From CBFGWV01 sp965652545 (GTDB lineage Bacteria; Pseudomonadota; Gammaproteobacteria; Competibacterales; Competibacteraceae), in NCBI GenBank assembly GCA_965652545.1, contig CBFGWV010000127.1:1-13132 (forward strand): 13,132 nucleotides of DNA. The letters are read 5' to 3'. Within the stretch, counting starts at the first letter, position 1; each line of letters opens with the position of its first letter. Shown piece after piece: positions 6,527-11,226 of the stretch. The notes below the pieces were generated by a model, which saw only the letters and a program-made list of their open reading frames with translations, searched no databases and was not told the DNA's origin. The translations under genes and the position numbers were made by a program.

Positions 6527-7303
6527 CTACTCCTGACCCAACTGTCGGGACAAGCTGGCGGCGGCCGTCACCAGGCTGGCGATATAGTCGCTGCGGTTTC
6601 GCAGCCCATCCTCGCGCGGCGCTACCAAGCACAAGGTGGCGATACAGGTCTTGTCCGGCTGATAGACCGGCGCGGCGAAACAATGGGTGAAGCTATCGAC
6701 GATGCTGTCGAAGGTGAAGTACCCGTCCGTCTGGGCCGCACGTACCTGTTGGAGGAACGCCTCCGGCGCCAGCCAGTCGCCGTTGGGCAGTTTGAAATCT
6801 TCTTGGGGGATGAAATCGAGGATGGCCTCGTCGCTCATGTGCGCGACCAGCAGCCGCCCCGACGCCGTCCAGGGAATGGGGACCGATTCGCCAACGTTGG
6901 ACGAGATACGAAACGGCCGAGCCCCTTCCTTCATCAGGGCAACGGTGTATTTGTTGCCATCGAGCATGCACAGCTGCGCGGTTTCGCGGGTTTGCTCAGC
7001 AATGCGGGCGAGCAGGGCGTCGCACTCGCGCATGAGGTCGAACGCCTCGGCATAGGCGGTACCGAGAAAGTACAGCTTGCGGCCGAGGAATACCCGGCCA
7101 TCGCTGCCGCGGTATTCGAGCACCTCATGCCGAAGCAGCAGGTTGACCAACTCGTATACCGACGAGCGTGGCGCACCGATATGGGCGGCGATCTCGTTGG
7201 GCCGCATGGGCTCGCGTCGCGAGCGAAGGAAATCCAGGATCTCGAACGCCCGGTCCAGGCCGCGCGCGCGGCGATTTGACGCATCCTCGGTTACTGCGCT
7301 CAT
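6527..7303 (-). CDS. IclR-family transcriptional regulator
   Basis: This encodes 258 residues, typical for IclR proteins. The start is ATG 7303, preceded by GAGAGGA and overlapping the RidA stop as ATGA; the open frame back to 7465 lies inside the RidA gene. The N-terminal winged helix-turn-helix (about 12-65) contains GLDRAFEILDFL, then NEIAAHIGAPRSSVYELVNLLL and a wing ending RVFLGRKLYFLG. The C-terminal effector domain shows IPWTASGRLLVAHM, DGYFTFDS and AAPVYQPD, all in family order. As the last gene of the amino-acid transporter/RidA operon it most likely controls that operon, possibly by binding the palindrome at 10745-10782. IclR proteins can repress or activate, and the effector is unknown. 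Confidence 0.88.
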   Translation of the reverse strand: MSAVTEDASNRRARGLDRAFEILDFLRSRREPMRPNEIAAHIGAPRSSVYELVNLLLRHEVLEYRGSDGRVFLGRKLYFLGTAYAEAFDLMRECDALLARIAEQTRETAQLCMLDGNKYTVALMKEGARPFRISSNVGESVPIPWTASGRLLVAHMSDEAILDFIPQEDFKLPNGDWLAPEAFLQQVRAAQTDGYFTFDSIVDSFTHCFAAPVYQPDKTCIATLCLVAPREDGLRNRSDYIASLVTAAASLSRQLGQE

Positions 7304-7698
7304 GTGTCCTCTCGATGCCTGCGCTTGTAGGCCACGCAGTCGACCTCGACCTTGCAGTCGACCATCATCCGTGACTGCACGCAGGCGCGGGCAGGGGGGT
7401 TGTCGCCAAAGTATTCCGCATAGACCGTGTTGAATGTCCAGAAATCGCGCGGATCGTCCAGCCACACACCGATACGCACGACATCCTCCACCCCGTAGCC
7501 GGCCTCATCGAGAATGGCAATCATGTTCTCGATGGCCTTGCGGGTTTGCGCAATGATGCCACCGTCGATGATCTCGCCACCGTCCATGGGGACTTGGCCC
7601 GATACGAACAGCCAGCCATCGGCCTCGGCTGCGCGAGCGAACGGTAAGCCCTGCCCACCGGCACCGCGCTCACCGGCGCCATAACGCTTGATCGTCAC
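7300..7698 (-). CDS. RidA/YjgF/YER057c/UK114-family reactive-imine deaminase
   Basis: This encodes 132 residues from GTG 7698, with a strong AAAGGAG site 9-10 bases upstream. The start LPFARAAEADGWLFVSGQV matches the RidA opening, followed by the QTRKAIENMIAILDEAGYGVEDVV helix and PPARACVQ. Arg104 aligns with the substrate-carboxylate-binding Arg105 of E. coli RidA. The glutamate that follows in classical RidA (VEIEA) is Asp120 here (VEVDC), so this may be a non-canonical Rid subfamily. RidA proteins are cytosolic trimers that hydrolyse enamine/imine intermediates from PLP or flavin enzymes to keto acid and ammonia. Its place between an amino-acid transporter and the coupled IclR gene suggests it acts during breakdown of the imported amino acid. 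The partner enzyme is not in the window. Confidence 0.87.
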   Translation of the reverse strand: MTIKRYGAGERGAGGQGLPFARAAEADGWLFVSGQVPMDGGEIIDGGIIAQTRKAIENMIAILDEAGYGVEDVVRIGVWLDDPRDFWTFNTVYAEYFGDNPPARACVQSRMMVDCKVEVDCVAYKRRHREDT

Positions 7699-7720
7699 GT
7701 GGGTATCTCCTTTTTGATAA

Positions 7721-8485
7721 TCAGTTGAACGTGGATGATTTGAGAAACTCGGCCAGACGTTCGGTGCGCGGATTGACGAACATCGTCCGCGGATCGCCTT
7801 CCTCGCCGATGCGGCCCTGGTTCATGAAGATCACACGGGTCGAGACCTCGAAGGCGAATCGCATCTCGTGGGTGACCAGCAGCATTGTCATACCGTCTCT
7901 GGCCAGGTCTTTGATGACTTGCAGCACTTCGTTGACCAGCTCCGGGTCCAGTGCCGAGGTCACTTCGTCGAACAGCATCAGCTTGGGGTTCATGGCGATG
8001 GCCCGGGCGATGGCCACCCGCTGCTGCTGCCCACCGGAGAGCTGGCCGGGGTGGTGATCGCGGCGGGCGAGGAGGCCGACCCGGTCCAGCCAGCGTTCGG
8101 CCACCACCCGAGCCTCGTCGCGGCTTTGTTTCTTGACCTTGACCAGCCCCAGCATCACGTTCTCGCAGGCGGTCATGTGCGGGAACAGATTGAAGTGCTG
8201 AAAGGCCATGCCGGTGAGAGCCCGCTGGCGGATGATCTGCGCCTCGCTGTGCCGACGCCGAACGCTGTCGCGAACCTCGTAACCGATCGCCTGACCGTCG
8301 ATGTGGATGCTCCCCTCGTCGAAATCCTCCAACATGTTGATGCAGCGCAGCATGGTGGTCTTGCCCGAGCCGCTGGAGCCGATCACACACACCACGTCGC
8401 CGCGGGCCATGCTGCAATCGACCCCTTTGAGCACCTCCAAGTTGCCGAAGCGCTTGTGGAGGTTGCGAATGTCCAAAAGATTCAT
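7721..8485 (-). CDS. Polar amino-acid ABC transporter ATP-binding protein (GlnQ/HisP type)
   Basis: This encodes 254 residues, close to family length. It contains Walker A GSSGSGKTT (36-44), Q-loop Gln96 in FQHFNLFPHMTA, signature LSGGQQQR (149-156), Walker B LMLFDE (169-174) with the D-loop SALDPE, and switch His206 in VTHEM. The insertion between Walker A and the Q-loop (residues about 69-92, Arg-rich) is as seen in HisP-like ATPases. ATG 8485 overlaps the permease stop as ATGA. RidA starts 22 bp downstream. It powers uptake of the amino acid bound by the protein at 9880-10725. The family is certain; the substrate is not shown by this subunit. Confidence 0.92.
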   Translation of the reverse strand: MNLLDIRNLHKRFGNLEVLKGVDCSMARGDVVCVIGSSGSGKTTMLRCINMLEDFDEGSIHIDGQAIGYEVRDSVRRRHSEAQIIRQRALTGMAFQHFNLFPHMTACENVMLGLVKVKKQSRDEARVVAERWLDRVGLLARRDHHPGQLSGGQQQRVAIARAIAMNPKLMLFDEVTSALDPELVNEVLQVIKDLARDGMTMLLVTHEMRFAFEVSTRVIFMNQGRIGEEGDPRTMFVNPRTERLAEFLKSSTFN

Positions 8486-9153
8486 GAGGGCACCGTGACC
8501 TTTCGCTCCACGAAACGGCCGAAGCGCTCGATGGCGAAGTTGATCGTGAAATAGAGAAAACCGGCGAAGAAGTAGAACGGCAGGCTCATGAACGTGCGGG
8601 AGATGATTTCCTGTGTGCTCAGCAGCAACTCACCCACGCCGATGATCGACAACAGGGTGGACGCCTTGACCATCTCCGCCGCCGTGTTGACCCAGGTGGG
8701 CAGCGCCTGGCGAATAGCCTGGGGTGCCAACACGTAGGCAAAGGTCTGCCAGAAGCTCAGGCCGATGGCCTTGGCCGCTTCGGTCTGTCCCTTGGGGATG
8801 GCCTGCAGCGCACCGCGGACGATCTCCCCCACATGTGAGCTACAGAACACCAGTAAAGCCAGCACTCCGGCCTGGAAGGGCCGAAGCTGCAAGCCAATCG
8901 TACCCAGCACGTAATAACTGGCCAGGACCAGCACGAGCACTGGAGTCCCGCGGACGAAGTCCGTATAGGCGCGGGTCAGCCAGCGCAGGGGTCTTGCGCC
9001 ATAGGTCAGCGCGAGACCGACCAGGACACCCAGAACCGTGCCGGCAACGATGGCCAGTGTGGCGATGGACACGGTTACACCCAAGCCACGCACCAATGGC
9101 CAGCGGGCGAGCCAGAGCTGATGGAAGAAGTCGCTCAGTTCCATGGCCGTCAT
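8482..9153 (-). CDS. Polar amino-acid ABC transporter permease, second subunit (HisM/GlnP type)
   Basis: This encodes 223 residues. I chose ATG 9153 because it overlaps the preceding permease stop (ATGA); ATG 9144 is a possible alternative, and the open frame back to 9708 is a shadow of the other permease. Hydrophobic segments occur near residues 20-45, 55-75, 85-105 and 185-210. The family EAA loop reads EIVRGALQAIPKGQTEAAKAIGLS, followed by PQAIRQALPTWVNTAAEMVKASTLLSIIGVGEL, the region that touches the ATPase. RGTPVLVLVL is the usual amino-acid permease signature. It likely pairs with the permease at 9150-9812 to form a heterodimeric channel. Confidence 0.9.
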   Translation of the reverse strand: MTAMELSDFFHQLWLARWPLVRGLGVTVSIATLAIVAGTVLGVLVGLALTYGARPLRWLTRAYTDFVRGTPVLVLVLASYYVLGTIGLQLRPFQAGVLALLVFCSSHVGEIVRGALQAIPKGQTEAAKAIGLSFWQTFAYVLAPQAIRQALPTWVNTAAEMVKASTLLSIIGVGELLLSTQEIISRTFMSLPFYFFAGFLYFTINFAIERFGRFVERKVTVPS

Positions 9154-9812
9154 CGCGGAACGCTCAGACGGCGCTCGAGCAGTCGCAGCAGCGCGGCCAG
9201 AATCGAGCAAGTGAAGACGTACAGGCAGCTTGCGACGATCCAGGTCTCGATGACGCGAAAGGTCTCGGTGTTGATCTTGCGCGCCTCGTAGGTGAGTTCC
9301 GGCACGGCGATCGCCGCGGCCAGGGAGGTGTCCTTGAACAAGGAGATGAACGTACTGCCCAACGAGGGCAGCACGTTGCGGACCATCACCGGAAGGATGA
9401 TGGAGGTGCGGATCTGCCCCTCGGACAGACCGATGGCCAACCCCGCCTCGCGCAGCCCCGGCGGCACCGACAGCAGACCGGCGCGGAACACTTCGGCCAA
9501 GTACGCGCCGGAATACAGTGCCAGCGTAAAGACGAAGGATTCGATCTTGCCCAACCGCACCCCCAACTGGGGCAGGGCAAAGTAGGTGAACAGGATCAGC
9601 ACCAGAATGGGCGTATTGCGGATCACCGTGACATACAACCCTGCCGGCACTTTGACCCAGCGCTGCCCGGACACCTGCACGAACGCAACGACCAGGCCGA
9701 TGAGACAACCGATGGCAATGGCCGCCACCGCCAGCAGCAGGCTAAGCCCGAGGCCAGCCAGCAAGCGGTCGAAATCGCGCCACACGGCGGAGAAATTCAG
9801 CACGTAACCCAT
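9150..9812 (-). CDS. Polar amino-acid ABC transporter permease, first subunit (HisQ/GlnP type)
   Basis: This encodes 220 residues from ATG 9812, preceded by GGGAAA. Family landmarks are IRNTPILVLILFTYFALPQLGV, the EAA loop EVFRAGLLSVPPGLREAGLAIGLSEG, and the C-terminal LPSLGSTFISLFKDTSLAAAIAVPEL. Four to five hydrophobic helices are visible. It ends with TGA overlapping the next permease ATG, so the two are translationally coupled and expected in equal amounts. A 67-bp gap holding a strong hairpin separates it from the binding-protein gene. Amino-acid class is well supported; the exact substrate is not. Confidence 0.9.
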   Translation of the reverse strand: MGYVLNFSAVWRDFDRLLAGLGLSLLLAVAAIAIGCLIGLVVAFVQVSGQRWVKVPAGLYVTVIRNTPILVLILFTYFALPQLGVRLGKIESFVFTLALYSGAYLAEVFRAGLLSVPPGLREAGLAIGLSEGQIRTSIILPVMVRNVLPSLGSTFISLFKDTSLAAAIAVPELTYEARKINTETFRVIETWIVASCLYVFTCSILAALLRLLERRLSVPR

Positions 9813-9842
9813 GGGTTTCCCGCGTTAGCAAGAGACAGGCTC

Positions 9843-9864
9843 GGAGGCGCCCGGAGGCGCTTCC
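9843..9864 (-). other. UNCG-tetraloop stem-loop between binding-protein and permease genes
   Basis: In the minus-strand transcript GCGCC and GGCGC pair around UCCG, closed by C-G, which is the exceptionally stable cUNCGg tetraloop. The stem extends past one A-C mismatch by GGA/TCC. There is no U-run, so it is not a standard terminator. Hairpins at this position often protect the upstream binding-protein mRNA from 3' decay so that more of it is made than of the membrane subunits. Confidence 0.6.
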
Positions 9865-9879
9865 GCAGTCACGATCAGG

Positions 9880-10725
9880 TCATTTGAATTCGACGGGAAA
9901 ACCGATCTGCGGTGGCGCAAGCTCGGTGCCGAACCAGGTTTTGAAGGAACCGGCGTACGTCTGGAACTCGACTCCGGTCATGGCCTCGTGCAGGGCCGTG
10001 TTGACGAAGTTCAGCCAGTCCTGGTCACCGCGCTTGACCGCGCAGGAATAGCTCTGCGGATTCCAGCCATAGCCAGCATCTTTGTAGCGGCCGGCGTTCT
10101 GGGTCATGAACCAGGCAATCGACGACTGATCGGTCGCCACCGCATCGGCGCGGCCGGCTTCCAACGCCTGATAGATCAAGTCCTGGCCCTCGTACTGGTC
10201 CACGCTCGCCTCGGCCAGGGCCGCGTGCACCATATCTTCGGCGTACACGTTCTGAAGCACGGCAATGGTCACTGACGAGCCGGCCGCTTTCAGCGCCTCG
10301 TAGTCTGCGTAATCGCCGTCGGCTTTGAGCATCAAGCCCACGCCCTCGCGGTAGTACGGCACCGTGAACGCCACCTGCTGCGCCCGGGCGCCGGTGACGG
10401 TCATGAACTGGCAGGTGATATCCACCTTGCCGGTGGTGATGTTGGGGATGCGGGCATCCGAAGACTGGATGACGAATTCGACCTTCTCCGGGTCGTCGAA
10501 CAAGGCCTTGGCGATGATCTTCCCCATGTCCACATCAAAGCCCTGCAGCGTGTCGTCGGCGCTCTTGAAATGCCAGGGCGCATTGGTGCTGCCGGTGCCG
10601 ACGATCAGATGCCCGCGAGCCAGCACGGCATCCAGCGTACTGCCGGCGTCCTGGGCGTTTGCCGGGACGGTGGCGGAAAACGAAGCGGCAATCAACGCCG
10701 CGCCAAGCTGTGACTTGATATTCAT
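9880..10725 (-). CDS. Polar amino-acid ABC transporter substrate-binding protein
   Basis: This encodes 281 residues from ATG 10723-10725, with AAAGGGG upstream. Residues 1-24 are a Sec signal peptide (MNIKSQLG, hydrophobic core, Ala-Asn-Ala cleavage site). The mature part is a type II periplasmic binding fold: LRARGHLIVG-like start (LARGHLIVGTGST), LQGFDVDMGKIIAKALF, ITTGKVDIT, MTVTGARAQQVAFTVPYYREGV, and ALEAGRADAVATD. Arg114 and Asp199 fall where family members bind the ligand alpha-carboxylate and alpha-amino groups, so an alpha-amino acid is likely. The segment before Arg114 reads ITCQFMTVTGAR, with Cys105 instead of the usual small residue; Cys228 is a possible disulfide partner. It is the first gene of the six-gene operon. 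Confidence 0.87.
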   Translation of the reverse strand: MNIKSQLGAALIAASFSATVPANAQDAGSTLDAVLARGHLIVGTGSTNAPWHFKSADDTLQGFDVDMGKIIAKALFDDPEKVEFVIQSSDARIPNITTGKVDITCQFMTVTGARAQQVAFTVPYYREGVGLMLKADGDYADYEALKAAGSSVTIAVLQNVYAEDMVHAALAEASVDQYEGQDLIYQALEAGRADAVATDQSSIAWFMTQNAGRYKDAGYGWNPQSYSCAVKRGDQDWLNFVNTALHEAMTGVEFQTYAGSFKTWFGTELAPPQIGFPVEFK

Positions 10726-10744
10726 GGCATGCCCCTTTGTAGTT

Positions 10745-10782
10745 AATCCAATATACTGGACACGCGTCCTTAATATTGGATT
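10745..10782. promoter_or_regulatory. Nested 38-bp palindrome, candidate operator (IclR) of the amino-acid transporter operon
   Basis: The outer arms AATCCAATAT and ATATTGGATT are perfectly complementary. A concentric inner pair GGAC/GTCC lies at 10758-10761 and 10766-10769. It can also be read as two 14-bp sites with TCC...TGGA ends, at 10747-10760 and 10767-10780, whose centres are 20 bp apart, about two helical turns. This would suit two regulator dimers on one face. It lies 20-57 bp before the binding-protein ATG. A link to the operon's own IclR protein is inferred. Confidence 0.6.
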
Positions 10783-10799
10783 TCACAAGTATTGGGCAA
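10770..10799 (-). promoter_or_regulatory. Weak sigma70-like promoter for the amino-acid transporter operon
   Basis: On the minus strand TTGCCC (10794-10799) and TATTAA (10770-10775) are 18 bp apart, each matching four of six consensus positions. The start would fall near 10763, inside the palindrome at 10745-10782, giving a leader of nearly 40 nt. Other AT-rich hexamers here could also serve, so the exact boxes are uncertain. Confidence 0.3.
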
Positions 10800-10832
10800 C
10801 CAGAAAACCTGTCAAGGGCCCTGTGCAGTGGT

Positions 10833-10855
10833 ATTCGGAGAATGGTTCTGAACCA
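10833..10855. promoter_or_regulatory. Two adjacent palindromes just upstream of the ilv promoter
   Basis: ATTC-GGA-GAAT (10833-10843) is directly followed by the perfect palindrome TGGTTC-T-GAACCA (10843-10855), ending one base before the proposed -35. The position suits an activator or repressor of ilv transcription. I do not recognise the motif. Confidence 0.3.
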
Positions 10856-10856
10856 C

Positions 10857-10886
10857 TTGCGGACGACATAGCGCACGGACTAGTAT
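10857..10886 (+). promoter_or_regulatory. Putative promoter of the ilv leader and ilvGM operon
   Basis: TTGCGG (10857-10862) and TAGTAT (10881-10886) are 18 bp apart. The -10 matches four of six positions and the -35 three. Transcription from about 10893 would give a leader RNA starting some 35 nt before the leader-peptide ATG, as in known amino-acid attenuators. It is inferred from position plus weak motifs. Confidence 0.35.
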
Positions 10887-10926
10887 CGAAAGCCAGTAAC
10901 CCACGCACGCGTTATCAGCCCAGCCC

Positions 10927-11013
10927 ATGTGCCGCAGCGTCGTCAGCCTACCGGTAGTAGTCGTAGTGGTGGACCGTCCACCGCCGGGGGGGCTTATTGC
11001 GCTGACGATCTGA
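10927..11013 (+). CDS. ilvL: Valine-rich attenuator leader peptide (IlvL type)
   Basis: This encodes 28 residues from ATG 10927 to TGA 11011-11013. Residues 1-9 are MCRSVVSLP, then six valines in a row at 10-15 (codons GTA GTA GTC GTA GTG GTG), then DRPPPGGLIALTI. In all it has eight Val, three Leu and two Ile. The order of a Val-rich run, then prolines, then Gly/Ala/Leu recalls the E. coli ilvGMEDA leader; the valine bias recalls the ilvBN leader. The three GTA codons are probably rare in this GC-rich genome, which would sharpen sensitivity to charged tRNA-Val. No clear Shine-Dalgarno precedes the ATG, which is a weakness. Its stop is 25 bp before the terminator hairpin, and ilvG follows. 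Its role would be regulatory: the ribosome position on the valine run selects terminator or antiterminator. Confidence 0.8.
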   Translation: MCRSVVSLPVVVVVVDRPPPGGLIALTI

Positions 11014-11048
11014 AAAACGACAGCGAACGAATCCAAAGAAACCCCCGG
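10966..11048 (+). promoter_or_regulatory. Attenuator: pause hairpin over valine codons and competing antiterminator
   Basis: The 1:2 hairpin pairs 10966-10973 with 10977-10984 (GGTGGA/TCCACC extended by a G-U and a G-C) and overlaps the last two valine codons. The segment CCGGGGG (10984-10990) is perfectly complementary to CCCCCGG (11042-11048), the 5' arm of the terminator. A ribosome stalled on valine codons would break the 1:2 hairpin and free the G-run to pair with the C-run, preventing termination. Pairings were read by eye; energies were not computed. Confidence 0.65.
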
Positions 11049-11072
11049 CCCGAAAGGTCCGGGGGTTTTTTT
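11039..11072 (+). terminator. Rho-independent terminator of the ilv attenuator
   Basis: AAACCCCCGG (11039-11048) pairs perfectly with CCGGGGGTTT (11059-11068). After one C-T mismatch, two more C-G pairs close a GAAA tetraloop. Seven T residues (11066-11072) follow at once. It stands between the valine leader peptide and ilvG, so it is an attenuator rather than an operon end. Confidence 0.9.
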
Positions 11073-11115
11073 CTTGCCCGAGCGCCGTTGCTCACCCTGT
11101 ATGGAGATATCCGCC

Positions 11116-11226
11116 ATGACCCGAGTACTAGTCGTAGACGTAGCCCTGAACCGATCCCTGCAACCCGGCCTTCGATCGACCACTTCAGGAGCCACAATCC
11201 GTGAACGGTGCCCGATACGTCCTTGA
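11116..11226 (+). CDS. Second Val/Leu-rich mini-ORF overlapping the ilvG start (possible leader peptide)
   Basis: This encodes 36 residues from ATG 11116, with GGAGA at 11103-11107, a better ribosome-binding site than the first leader peptide has. It opens MTRVLVVDVAL: four Val and two Leu in residues 4-11, with codons GTA CTA GTC GTA GAC GTA. The 9-mer TAGTCGTAG is shared with the valine run of the first leader (10958-10966 and 11129-11137). The remainder is unremarkable and Arg/Thr-rich. It ends with TGA 11224-11226, 26 bp inside ilvG and in another frame, so translation could affect ilvG initiation. Whether it is translated cannot be told from sequence; a chance ORF is possible. Confidence 0.45.
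   Translation: MTRVLVVDVALNRSLQPGLRSTTSGATIRERCPIRP

Noticed and set aside
6423..6683. N-terminal extension of the FHA-EAL reading frame
   Set aside because: It overlaps the 3' end of the IclR gene, is compositionally shadow-like, and an extended -10 element lies within it just before the preferred ATG 6422.
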